A DNA stretch of 64,000 bases from NCBI GenBank assembly GCA_947486475.1, contig CANKTR010000002.1, forward strand, positions 1 to 64,000, given 5' to 3'. Below, in pieces: positions 36,220 to 44,107 of the stretch. The notes below the pieces were generated by a model. The model saw only the letters and a list, made by a program, of their open reading frames with translations, was not told where the DNA came from and searched no databases. The stretch comes from Microbacteriaceae bacterium (GTDB lineage: Bacteria; Actinomycetota; Actinomycetes; Actinomycetales; Microbacteriaceae). Both the position numbers and the translations under genes were made by a program. Positions within the stretch are counted from its first letter, which is position 1; every line of letters begins with the position of its first letter.

Positions 36220-36630
36220 ATGACAGATAACCCGATGAAGCGAACCGATGCCGAGTGGCGCGAAGCGCTCACGCCCGAACAGTTCCACATCTTGCGCGAA
36301 GCAGGCACCGAGCGACCGTTCACTGGCGAGTTACTGAACGAAGAGCGCGCCGGGCTCTACACCTGCGGCGGATGCGGTGCCGAACTGTTCGTCGCCGGCA
36401 CCAAATTCGACAGCCATTGCGGCTGGCCCTCCTTCTACGAAACCATCAATCCCGACGCAGTGACGCTGATCGAAGACAATTCGCTCGGACAGACCCGAAC
36501 CGAAGTTCGGTGCGCCGCATGCGACGGACACCTCGGCCACGTTTTTCCCGACGGGTTCGGGACCCCGACCGGGCTTCGCTACTGCATGAATTCGGTCGCG
36601 CTGAAATTCACGCCCGAGAGTGGGTCATGA
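36220..36630 (+). CDS. msrB: Peptide-methionine (R)-S-oxide reductase
   Basis: Repairs oxidised methionine (R-sulfoxide) in proteins using thioredoxin; 136 residues. Zinc-binding Cys pairs are C-G-G-C (YTCGGCGAELF) and C-A-A-C (VRCAACDGHLGHVF). The active-site Cys is in GLRYCMNSVALKF and the substrate motif is SHCGWPSF. The start at ATG 36220 has a G-run just upstream; a second ATG 15 nt downstream is possible. It is divergent from the DUF2332 gene over only 21 bp and overlaps DUF2200 (ATGA). Confidence 0.95.
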   Translation: MTDNPMKRTDAEWREALTPEQFHILREAGTERPFTGELLNEERAGLYTCGGCGAELFVAGTKFDSHCGWPSFYETINPDAVTLIEDNSLGQTRTEVRCAACDGHLGHVFPDGFGTPTGLRYCMNSVALKFTPESGS

Positions 36631-36980
36631 CCGAACACCGCATTTTTGGGATGCCAGTTGCGGTTGTCTATCCCCTGTACCTCGCAAAGTTGATCCGCAA
36701 GGGTCACACCGAAGAGGAATTGCGTGTCGTGACCCGCTGGCTCACGGGATTCACGGACGCCGAAATCGATGAACACCTGTCCCGCGAGAGCACGTTCGCA
36801 GACTTTTTCGCTGCGGCAAAACTCCACGACAACGCCTCGCAGATCACGGGTGTCATCTGCGGGTTGCGTGTCGAAAACATCGAAGATCCGCTCATGCAAA
36901 AGATCCGGTACCTCGACAAGTTGGTTGACGAGGTGGCCAACGGCAAAAAGATGACGTCCATCCTGCGGGGTTCGAACTAA
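36627..36980 (+). CDS. DUF2200 protein
   Basis: Protein of 117 residues of the DUF2200 family, function unknown. Family motifs are MPVAVVYPLYLAKLIRKGHT, VTRWLTGF, FFAAAKLHDNASQITGVICG and IRYLDKLVDEVANGKKM. It is translationally coupled to msrB by an ATGA overlap. A tRNA-Thr gene on the other strand begins 5 nt after its stop. Confidence 0.88.
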   Translation: MTEHRIFGMPVAVVYPLYLAKLIRKGHTEEELRVVTRWLTGFTDAEIDEHLSRESTFADFFAAAKLHDNASQITGVICGLRVENIEDPLMQKIRYLDKLVDEVANGKKMTSILRGSN

Positions 36981-36984
36981 CCGG

Positions 36985-37056
36985 AGCCTCGAGTGAGGAT
37001 TGAACTCACGACCCCTTCATTACGAGTGAAGTGCTCTACCACTGAGCTATCGAGGC
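36985..37056 (-). tRNA. tRNA-Thr (anticodon CGT)
   Basis: Cloverleaf on the minus strand: acceptor GCCTCGA/TCGAGGC, D-arm GCTC/GAGC, anticodon stem CTTCA/TGAAG with loop CTCGTAA (anticodon CGT, reads ACG), T-arm GTGAG-TTCAATC-CTCAC, discriminator T. CCA is not encoded (CCG follows). Confidence 0.95.
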
Positions 37057-37105
37057 ATCGCCGAATCGGCAACCGCACTAGGTTATCACGCCGAGTCGGT
37101 CGCGA

Positions 37106-38245
37106 TTAAGCCCGGGCGACGCCGCTCGTTTCGACGAACAACGCCTCGAGCGCCAACAGCGGTGTGACGTTCCGTTCCATTCGCTTGCGGGCCGTGTCGA
37201 TTGCGTCGAGCAGGGAGACCGCGTGCGCGGCATCGTGTCGTTCGAGCCACAGGGAAATCTCGTTGCTGAACTCGGAATTGGTGAGCGGCACGTTTCCGCC
37301 CAGTGACACGACCAAGACGTCGCGAAACAGCGACTCGAGGTCGGTCAAAACGCGATCCACACCGTCCCGAAGCGAACGGGTGGCACGACGCTTCTGGTTT
37401 TCTTCGAGAGCCTTCAGTTGCGGCCTGAGCCCCAGCGGGACGGCTTCGCCGGGGGCGAGCCCGAGCGACTGCAGGAATTCGGAACGTTCGGTGTCGTCGC
37501 GAACTTCGGTGTACGCCTTCGCGTCGTCGGTGGCGAGGGCAACTATTTCCGCCGCCGTGTTGACCGCGTCGGACACCAGCCGAATTCCCAACACGAGCGA
37601 GAGGCTGCGGGCTCGTCGCTCGCGGGCGTCGGCGGACGTGGCGAGGCGCCGCGCCATGCCGATGTGGCTCTGGGCGTGGCGCGCCGATTGTTCCGCAATC
37701 ACCGGGTCGACTCCGTCACGCGCCACCAGCATCGCGGCGATGTCGGCAATCGCGGGAACCCCGATTCGCACGCTACGAACGCGCGAGCGAATGGTCGGGA
37801 TGACGTCGGCCTCGCTCGGCGCACACAGTATCCAAATGGTGCGCGCGGCGGGCTCTTCGAGCGCTTTGAGCAACACGTTCGACGTGCGTTCCGCCATTCG
37901 GTCGGCGTCTTCGATGATGATGATCCGCCACGAGGACGCCACCGGCGAGCGATACGACGTCTCGACCAGTTCCCGAACCTCGTCAATGGGGATCAGCACT
38001 CGTTCGGTAGCGAGCACCGTGAGGTCGGGGTGGGTGAGCGCGCGCACCTGTCGGTCAATCGAGTCAGCGTCTTCGCCGGCCCCGAGCAATTGCGCCGCGA
38101 ACGCGCGCGCGATCAGCGAACGCCCCGACCCAGCCGGTCCGGTGATGAGCCACGACTGCGTCAACGTCTCTGGGCTGTCTGCCGCGCTCTGCATCTGCGC
38201 GATAACCGAGTCGTGCCCGACCAGATCATTCCAGAGGGAGGTCAT
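37106..38245 (-). CDS. holB: DNA polymerase III subunit delta'
   Basis: Clamp-loader subunit of the replicative polymerase, 379 residues with the AAA+ fold: SWLITGPAGSGRSLIARAFA, ERVLIPIDEVRELVE, WRIIIIEDADRMAERTSNVLLKALEEP (delta' signature) and IPTIRSRVRSVRI. The Walker A lysine is absent (GPAGSGRS), as expected for a non-hydrolysing delta' subunit. The four-cysteine zinc module normally found between Walker A and 'HPDL' is missing: that stretch (about residues 54-72) has no Cys. The gene overlaps tmk and follows it in a topA-tmk-holB operon, a common actinobacterial arrangement. Confidence 0.92.
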   Translation of the reverse strand: MTSLWNDLVGHDSVIAQMQSAADSPETLTQSWLITGPAGSGRSLIARAFAAQLLGAGEDADSIDRQVRALTHPDLTVLATERVLIPIDEVRELVETSYRSPVASSWRIIIIEDADRMAERTSNVLLKALEEPAARTIWILCAPSEADVIPTIRSRVRSVRIGVPAIADIAAMLVARDGVDPVIAEQSARHAQSHIGMARRLATSADARERRARSLSLVLGIRLVSDAVNTAAEIVALATDDAKAYTEVRDDTERSEFLQSLGLAPGEAVPLGLRPQLKALEENQKRRATRSLRDGVDRVLTDLESLFRDVLVVSLGGNVPLTNSEFSNEISLWLERHDAAHAVSLLDAIDTARKRMERNVTPLLALEALFVETSGVARA

Positions 38246-38859
38246 CAGCGCTCGTTCAGCCGCGCGAGAATCGCGTCGCGTATGACGTCGCGGTCCAACG
38301 TCGCATCGACCACGATGAACCGGGCGGGCTCCGCCGCCGCCAACTCGAGATACGAGTCGCGAACGCGGGTGTGAAACTCGAGGGCTTCCGATTCGAGTCG
38401 ATCGAAACGCTTGTTTGCCGCGTCGAGCCGTTCCCGGCCAACGGCGGGGTCGAGGTCGAGCACCACCGTGAAGTCCGGCAACAACCCTTCGGTCGCCCAG
38501 AGGCTGAGGTTGCGTACTTCAACCGGATCGAGAACGCGGCCCGCCCCCTGGTAGGCGACCGAGGAATCGAGGTAGCGATCTTGAATCACGACCGCACCGC
38601 GCTCGAGTGCTGGACGAACCACCGTCAAGATGTTGTGGGCGCGGTCCGCGGCGTACAACAGCGCCTCGGCGCAGGGCGCGATGTGGTTTCGCGAGTGCAG
38701 CACAATTTCGCGGAGTTCCAACCCAAGGTCGGTTCCCCCCGGTTCACGGGTAAAGACCACTTCGCGGCCCTGATTAGTGAACCATTCGCCGAGCAACTCC
38801 GACTGGGTGCTCTTCCCCGTCCCGTCGCCGCCCTCGAAGGTGATAAACAGTCCGGTCAT
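38245..38859 (-). CDS. tmk: Thymidylate kinase
   Basis: Phosphorylates dTMP to dTDP; 204 residues, normal length. P-loop FEGGDGTGKSTQ, the DR-x motif TREPGGTDLG, DRYLDSSVAYQGAG (substrate-binding DRY) and the LID region are present. It overlaps topA upstream (AAAAAATGACC: topA stop TGA within ATGA) and holB downstream by 1 nt. The three genes are translationally coupled. Confidence 0.95.
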   Translation of the reverse strand: MTGLFITFEGGDGTGKSTQSELLGEWFTNQGREVVFTREPGGTDLGLELREIVLHSRNHIAPCAEALLYAADRAHNILTVVRPALERGAVVIQDRYLDSSVAYQGAGRVLDPVEVRNLSLWATEGLLPDFTVVLDLDPAVGRERLDAANKRFDRLESEALEFHTRVRDSYLELAAAEPARFIVVDATLDRDVIRDAILARLNER

Positions 38860-41525
38860 TTTTTGGCTCGTGACGGTCGTCGGCCAATCGGCTTCTTCGG
38901 GGCTGGGCCTTTCGCCCGTCGCTCCGCGATGAGTTCCACCGCGCGCTCGTGGGACACCTCTTCGGGGACCTCACCGGCGGGGATGGTGGCGTTCGTCTCG
39001 CCGTCCGTGACGTACGGACCGAACTTGCCACTCTTGACCTTGATGGGCTTACCGCTGACGGGGTCCGGCTCGAGTTCTTTGATGCTCGACGCCGACCGCG
39101 ACCCGTACTTGGGTTGTGCAAATAGTTCGAGGGCGTGTTCCAGCGTCACCTCGAAAATCGCCTGCTCATCGTCGAGCGAGCGCGAGTCCGTGCCCTTTTT
39201 CAAATACGGTCCGTAGGGTCCGTTCTGCGCGGTGATGGGTTTCTCCGTTTCCGGGTCGATTCCGACGACGCGGGGAAGCTCAAACAGTCGAATGCAGGTC
39301 TCGAGGTCGACGGTCGTCGGGTCCATCGTGGAAAACAGCGACGCCGTGCGCGGCTTCGGGTCTTTACCCTTGATTTTTCGCGGGGTGTATTCGGGCAGGG
39401 TATAGCTGGGTTCGTCGCCCTCGATGATCTCGGGGTCAATCGGACTTTCTTGGATGTACGCACCAAACCGTCCCACGCGAGCGGTGATCATGCTGGTGCC
39501 ATCCGCGCTGACGCCGATCGCGCGAGATCCCGGCTCGGGTGCGTCGCGTAATTCTCGGGCTTTATCGAGCGTCAGTTCGTCCGGTGCCAAACCGTCCGGC
39601 ACGGACACGTTGCGCTTGTCGTCGTCACCCGTCTGAATCTCGAGGTACGGACCGTACTTTCCGCTACGAAGAACGATTCCGTCTCCGAGCGGGAACGAGT
39701 TGGATTCACGAGCGTCGATCGTCGCTTTCCAGTCGACACAGGTGTTGACGAGTCCGGCGTGGTCACCCGAGCCGTAGTACCACCGCTGGAGGTAATCGGT
39801 GCCCTTGAGTTCACCCACAGAAATTCGGTCGAGATCGTTTTCCAGTTCCGCGGTGAAGTCGTACTCGACGAAGTCGGTATAGAACTTCTCCAAGAGGGTG
39901 ATGACGGCGAACGCCGTCCAGCCGGGAACGAGCGCCGAGCCGCGTTTGGTGACATAACCGCGCTCGAACAGCACCCCGATGATGTTGGCATAGGTCGACG
40001 GGCGTCCAATCCCTCGTTCTTCGAGGGCTTTCACGAGGCTCGCTTCGGTGAATCGAGGCGGCGGCAGCGTCTCGTGTCCTTTGGGTGTCACCTCGGGGAC
40101 GGTGAGAACGTCACCGATGGTCAGGTTCGGAATCTTGGCGTCGTCCTCGGCGTCCGCCTCGTTCCGGTCGACATCCTGGCCCTCTTCGTACGCCGCCAAG
40201 AATCCGCGAACCGTGATGGTGGTCCCGGCGGAGGACATCGTCGCGGTACCCAACGCGCCGACGGGAGCGGTCATCGTCACGGACACCGTTTCGCCGGTTG
40301 CGTCGACCATTTGTGAAGCAACGGTTCGCTTCCAAATCAGGTCATACAGCCGGAATTCGTCGGCGGACAGCAACCGGCGCATTTCCTCGGGCGTCTTGAA
40401 GGTTTCCCCCGCCGGACGAATCGCTTCGTGGGCTTCTTGGGCGTTCTTGACTTTGGATTGATAGGTCCGCGGCGTCGCCGGGATCGAAGCCTCGCCATAC
40501 AACGCGACGGCTTGAGCCCGAGCGCCCGCCACCGCCTGAGCAGAAAGGGACACGGAGTCGGTTCGCATGTAGGTGATGTGTCCGTTTTGGTAAAGGTTTT
40601 GTGCGATCCGCATCGCGTCACGTGACCCGAGTCGCAACTTTCGTCCCGCCTCTTGTTGCAGCGTCGACGTGGTGAACGGTGCCGCCGGGCGACGCGTGTA
40701 GGGCTTGGATTCGATGGTGGTCACGGTGGGGGCCGACACCTCGAGCGCCTGCGCCAACTGCCGCGCCGTCGCCTCGTCCACGACCGTAGCGCCACTCGTC
40801 AATTTTCCGTTGTCGTCAAAGTCGCGGCCCGAGGCGAGTTTGGCATCGTCAAGTTTGGTGACTTTGGTGCCGAACGATTCGCCCTTTTTGGTCATCACCG
40901 TGGCCGACACGTCCCAATACGATGCGGCGGTGAACGCGCGGCGTTCCCGTTCGCGCTCGACGATCAAGCGAAGGGCGGGTGACTGGACGCGACCTGCACT
41001 GAGCCCGCGGCCGATTTTGCTCCAGAGCACGGGCGACAGTTGATACCCGAAAAGTCGGTCGAGGATGCGACGGGTTTCCTGCGCGTCGACGAGGGGCATG
41101 TCGATTTCACGCGGGTTTTCGACCGCAGCGGCAATCGCGTCTTTGGTTATTTCGTGAAACACCATGCGCTTGACCGGAACTTTGGGCTTGAGAATCTCCA
41201 ACAGGTGCCAGGCGATGGATTCACCTTCGCGGTCCTCATCTGTCGCGAGAAGCAGTTGGTCCGCGTTCTTCAACGCTTTCTTCAATTCCGTGATGGTCGC
41301 CTTGGCGCGAGGGGTGTCTATATATATAGGCGCAAATCCGTTCGCGACGTCCACACCAAACTGGCCGTGTGTCGCTTTGAGTTCGGCGGGCACTTCTTTG
41401 GGCTGAACCAGGTCACGCACGTGACCCACCGACGCCAACACTTCATAGCCATCACCCAAATATTTGGCGATGGTTTTTGCTTTCGCGGGGGACTCCACGA
41501 TCACGAGTGTGTGCTTGTCGGCCAC
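38856..41525 (-). CDS. topA: DNA topoisomerase I
   Basis: Type IA topoisomerase relaxing negative supercoils; 889 residues from GTG 41525, which has AAGGAGAAC upstream. N-terminal TOPRIM with LVIVESPAKAKTI and the acidic DEDREGES motif, the central domain, and the catalytic Tyr in ITYMRTDSVSLS are visible. The C-terminus has several repeats typical of actinobacterial TopA (KYGPYLEI, RFGAYIQ, GPYLKKG, KFGPYVTDG) instead of zinc fingers, and ends in a basic tail (KKPIGRRPSRAKK). The palindrome CTATATATATAG at 41318-41329 encodes P-I-Y-I-D with two rare ATA codons. It heads the topA-tmk-holB operon. Confidence 0.97.
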   Translation of the reverse strand: MADKHTLVIVESPAKAKTIAKYLGDGYEVLASVGHVRDLVQPKEVPAELKATHGQFGVDVANGFAPIYIDTPRAKATITELKKALKNADQLLLATDEDREGESIAWHLLEILKPKVPVKRMVFHEITKDAIAAAVENPREIDMPLVDAQETRRILDRLFGYQLSPVLWSKIGRGLSAGRVQSPALRLIVERERERRAFTAASYWDVSATVMTKKGESFGTKVTKLDDAKLASGRDFDDNGKLTSGATVVDEATARQLAQALEVSAPTVTTIESKPYTRRPAAPFTTSTLQQEAGRKLRLGSRDAMRIAQNLYQNGHITYMRTDSVSLSAQAVAGARAQAVALYGEASIPATPRTYQSKVKNAQEAHEAIRPAGETFKTPEEMRRLLSADEFRLYDLIWKRTVASQMVDATGETVSVTMTAPVGALGTATMSSAGTTITVRGFLAAYEEGQDVDRNEADAEDDAKIPNLTIGDVLTVPEVTPKGHETLPPPRFTEASLVKALEERGIGRPSTYANIIGVLFERGYVTKRGSALVPGWTAFAVITLLEKFYTDFVEYDFTAELENDLDRISVGELKGTDYLQRWYYGSGDHAGLVNTCVDWKATIDARESNSFPLGDGIVLRSGKYGPYLEIQTGDDDKRNVSVPDGLAPDELTLDKARELRDAPEPGSRAIGVSADGTSMITARVGRFGAYIQESPIDPEIIEGDEPSYTLPEYTPRKIKGKDPKPRTASLFSTMDPTTVDLETCIRLFELPRVVGIDPETEKPITAQNGPYGPYLKKGTDSRSLDDEQAIFEVTLEHALELFAQPKYGSRSASSIKELEPDPVSGKPIKVKSGKFGPYVTDGETNATIPAGEVPEEVSHERAVELIAERRAKGPAPKKPIGRRPSRAKK

Positions 41526-41694
41526 AGTTCTCCTTGTTGTGTGCGCTAACCAAAGGCTACTTCGGACGGCAACTTGTGTGGCCGGCGAAGTCTCATCCTG
41601 TTCGCGATTAGTGACTATACACAGACTGTCAATGAGTTTCGTCGCTCTGTTATTCCCGTGGCGTGGCGAAACGGTCTCGGTCTGGAGCCCAGCG

Positions 41695-41997
41695 CTAGCG
41701 CTCGGGACCGGCAACCGCCGTTGCCCGCACACCGTCCTTGGCGATTCGAACGGTTGCAATTCCGCCGTCGACGAGGCACTTTTCAACCCGAGCAATCGCC
41801 GGTTCGCACGGAGTGGGGTCCCCCGCGAGCGCTCGCGTGGCCACGGTGGCGGCGCTCAGTTCAGCTTCACGGAGGGTATCGGTGACTCGCACAATGACCG
41901 TGGCCCCCGCCAAGCCACCGAGCGCGAGGCTCACGACCGCGCCCATCAGGACGAGTGCCGTGACACCACCCGAACCTCGTTCTAGCGAGGTGCGCAC
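41695..41997 (-). CDS. Rv3654c-type TadE-like protein
   Basis: Small membrane-anchored protein of 100 residues with a pilin-like N-terminus (GSGGVTALVLMGAVVSLALGGLAGATV), of the 'helicase/secretion neighbourhood TadE-like' family. It ends with a short extracytoplasmic part containing two Cys. It probably belongs to the Tad (Flp) pilus apparatus. The start at GTG 41997 gives a 16-nt overlap with the preceding tadE-like gene. In actinobacteria this gene normally ends the tad cluster, which here is split. Confidence 0.8.
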   Translation of the reverse strand: MRTSLERGSGGVTALVLMGAVVSLALGGLAGATVIVRVTDTLREAELSAATVATRALAGDPTPCEPAIARVEKCLVDGGIATVRIAKDGVRATAVAGPER

Positions 41998-42314
41998 TGA
42001 CTCACCGTGACGTGACCCATGAGGGGAAGGGGTGGCGGGAATAGCGCATCGACGCACACCTCGAAGGGTTCGACTCGGGCGGACCAGTCGGCGAGCGAAA
42101 CGATTCGCTTCGCCGCCGCGAGCCGTTCGCCTTCGGGCTCACCCCGCACGATGTCCCGCGCCGATTCGGATGCGACCGAGGTCGCGGTGACCGCGTCCAT
42201 CGACCACCGGATCACCCCGATAATCAGGCCGACGACGAGCAACAGAGCCGGGATGGCGATCGCGATCTCGAGTGTGACGAGGCCTTTCTCGTCACGAAAC
42301 GAAACTGAGCGCAC
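41982..42314 (-). CDS. TadE-like minor pilin
   Basis: TadE family pseudopilin of 110 residues: short N-terminus (VRSVSFRDEKGLVTLEIAIAIPALLLVV) with the Glu-containing TadE signature, one membrane helix, and an extracytoplasmic domain with two Cys. Its GTG start overlaps the end of the DUF4244 gene, so the three small tad genes are translationally coupled. It would take part in Flp pilus assembly. Confidence 0.85.
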   Translation of the reverse strand: MRSVSFRDEKGLVTLEIAIAIPALLLVVGLIIGVIRWSMDAVTATSVASESARDIVRGEPEGERLAAAKRIVSLADWSARVEPFEVCVDALFPPPLPLMGHVTVSQCAPR

Positions 42315-42477
42315 CGCTGATGAGATCCGTCAGAAGGTTCTGAATCGGGCTGCTCTTAAGGACGACGGCGAGAAGTCCGGCAAAGCCGGCGGCCGCCACG
42401 GTTGCGATCGCGTATTCGGCGGTCGCAGCACCACGTTCGGGGTCACGGGTTTCCAGGGGAGTGATTGTTGTTGTCAT
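42292..42477 (-). CDS. DUF4244 Flp pilin-like protein
   Basis: Small protein of 61 residues from ATG 42477: RGAATAEYAIATVAAAGFAGLLAVVLK is a class III/Flp-type pilin N-terminus with the E-Y pair and one membrane helix. It is the probable major pilin of the Tad system. In other actinobacteria the tadA-tadB-tadC genes directly precede it. Here those genes lie 19 kb away on the same strand. Confidence 0.85.
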   Translation of the reverse strand: MTTTITPLETRDPERGAATAEYAIATVAAAGFAGLLAVVLKSSPIQNLLTDLISGALSFVS

Positions 42478-42575
42478 GCGTTCAGGATGCGCGAGACGTG
42501 CTCTGCTCGGGTGAACGTGATTGCGCAGTGTTGACAAGTCGTGGCAAAGCCCCGCTGTGGGCGAAGGTTCCCTAT

Positions 42576-43025
42576 CTATCTTTCGGGGCTGGCCCAAATC
42601 TCGAGTTGGATGCCATCGGGGTCGCGAAGGTATGCCCAACGTGAACCGGCAAGATCCCCATCGGTGAGCGTGACGGGTGGTGCGTTGAAGACCGCGCCGC
42701 GCTCCAGAAGAGTGCTGTAGGCCACGTCCATGTCGTCGATCTGCAGGCAGATGTGCGTCGCCCCCACGTCACCATTCTTGAGGTCAAAGTCCTTGCCCCG
42801 CGGATTGTGGTACTCGAGAAACTCGATGCGCGTGCCACCGATGTCGATCATCGAGAACGACAATTCGGTTCCCTCCACTTGAACTGCGTCCGAGAGCGCT
42901 TTGCCTTCGCCATGATTGACCGGACCGGGCTGTAACCCGAACATTCTGGAGTACCAATCGAACGACCTCTTCATGTCTCGAACGGTGATACCGAAATGAT
43001 GGACGCCTTTTACCGTGAAGGACAT
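42576..43025 (-). CDS. VOC family (glyoxalase-fold) protein
   Basis: Metal-dependent enzyme or binding protein of the vicinal oxygen chelate superfamily, 149 residues with two beta-alpha-beta-beta-beta modules. Likely metal ligands are His10 (VHHFGITV), Glu in GTRIEFLEY, His in THICLQIDD and Glu near the end (GIQLEIWA). The closest groups are methylmalonyl-CoA epimerase-like and lactoylglutathione lyase-like proteins. The ATG at 43025 has GAAAGGA upstream. It is divergent from the SDR gene across a region that carries the island operator, so it is probably part of the regulon. Its reaction is unknown. Confidence 0.85.
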   Translation of the reverse strand: MSFTVKGVHHFGITVRDMKRSFDWYSRMFGLQPGPVNHGEGKALSDAVQVEGTELSFSMIDIGGTRIEFLEYHNPRGKDFDLKNGDVGATHICLQIDDMDVAYSTLLERGAVFNAPPVTLTDGDLAGSRWAYLRDPDGIQLEIWASPER

Positions 43026-43214
43026 TTCTCGATTCCTTTCGTCGCTGAGTAAAGCCCCATTCAACACTATTCCCACCGTGTTCACGCTGACCAGACATAA
43101 CGGTTTGAAAACTATTGCTCGGCCCCCACCTGTGGAACCTAGCCGTTTTCCACTTGCTAGCAAGGATTTTTGCCGAAAAGAATCACGAATCGAGAACCGT
43201 GATCGACCAAATTG

Positions 43215-43253
43215 TAGTTGTGAGCACATTACGTGTTCATCTAGACTAAACAC
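43215..43253 (+). promoter_or_regulatory. Island operator 1 and SDR-operon promoter
   Basis: TGTTCA-N7-TAAAC occupies 43234-43251 in the 271-bp gap between the VOC and SDR genes. For the plus strand I see -35 TTGTGA, 18 bp, -10 TAGACT (43242-43247), so the operator covers the -10, consistent with a repressor. The same element recurs before the PRISE-SDR, ABC importer and EboE/XRE genes. The rest of the gap is AT-rich without an ORF. Confidence 0.5.
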
Positions 43254-43296
43254 ACTGCGGCACTCCCCAATGGGGCGCCCTGTTCAGGAGGGAATG

Positions 43297-44076
43297 ATGG
43301 GAACCAGAATGTCCGGTCGGACCGTACTCATTACGGGTGGCGCGTCCGGTATCGGTTTGGGTATCGCCCACGGCCTAGCCGCGGAGGGCGCGAACCTCGT
43401 CATCGCCGATCTCAATGCGGATGCCGCCCAAACGGCCGCTGATGCAATCAACAAGTCGGGTGGCAGCGCGATATCGGCCCACGTCGATGTGACAAGCCGC
43501 GCGTCGGTTACTGCGGGCATCGAACTCGCGGCAAAAACCTTCGGCCAGTTGGATTGTTACTTCAACAACGCTGGATTCAATAAGCCGATGAAGTTTCTCG
43601 ACGTGACCGAAGACAACTTCAACACCATCATGAGCGTGAATGCGCTCGCGGTTTTTGTCGGCACCCAGGAAGCCGCGAAGCAGTTTATTCGCCAAGGAAC
43701 TGGCGGCAAGGTCGTCAACACTGCCTCTATCGCCGGGCGAACGGGCTTTTCCAGTTTTGCCCCATACAGCGCGTCGAAAGCCGCCGTGATTTCCATCACT
43801 CAAGCCGCTGCTCGGGCCCTGGCGGAACACAACATCACGGTCAATGCCTTTTCGCCCGGCGTGGTTCAAACCCCGCTCTGGACCAAGCTCGATAAAGATC
43901 TTGAGGAAATTGGTGAAGGTGATTCCGGTTTTGATTCAATGGCAGCGGGAATCCTCGTTGGCCGCGCGGCCCAGCCCAAAGACATTGTTCCCACGGCCTT
44001 GTTCCTCGCGAGCAGTGATTCAGATTATGTAACAGGTCAAACCATGGCAATCGACGGTGGAATGATCCTGGTCTGA
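43297..44076 (+). CDS. Short-chain dehydrogenase/reductase
   Basis: Classical SDR of 259 residues using NAD(P). Rossmann motif TGGASGIGLGIAHGL, D-x-x (VIADLNADAA, Asp after beta-2, suggests NAD preference), NNAGF, catalytic Ser in TASIAGRTG, Y-x3-K in PYSASKAAV, and the C-terminal DYVTGQTMAIDGGMIL are present. This is the pattern of polyol or sugar dehydrogenases (e.g. ribitol, meso-butanediol, glucose dehydrogenase types). AGGAGG lies 4 nt before ATG 43297; ATG 43294 is a near alternative. First gene of the plus-strand operon that runs to 48621. Confidence 0.88.
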   Translation: MGTRMSGRTVLITGGASGIGLGIAHGLAAEGANLVIADLNADAAQTAADAINKSGGSAISAHVDVTSRASVTAGIELAAKTFGQLDCYFNNAGFNKPMKFLDVTEDNFNTIMSVNALAVFVGTQEAAKQFIRQGTGGKVVNTASIAGRTGFSSFAPYSASKAAVISITQAAARALAEHNITVNAFSPGVVQTPLWTKLDKDLEEIGEGDSGFDSMAAGILVGRAAQPKDIVPTALFLASSDSDYVTGQTMAIDGGMILV

Positions 44077-44107
44077 CCCGGATCTCCATCTCTATGAAAG
44101 GCACATC

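Noticed and set aside
42478..42575. Attachment site or direct repeat at the left edge of the accessory block
   Set aside because: I compared it with 61753-61778 and with the tRNA ends and saw no shared repeat. No integrase gene is present.
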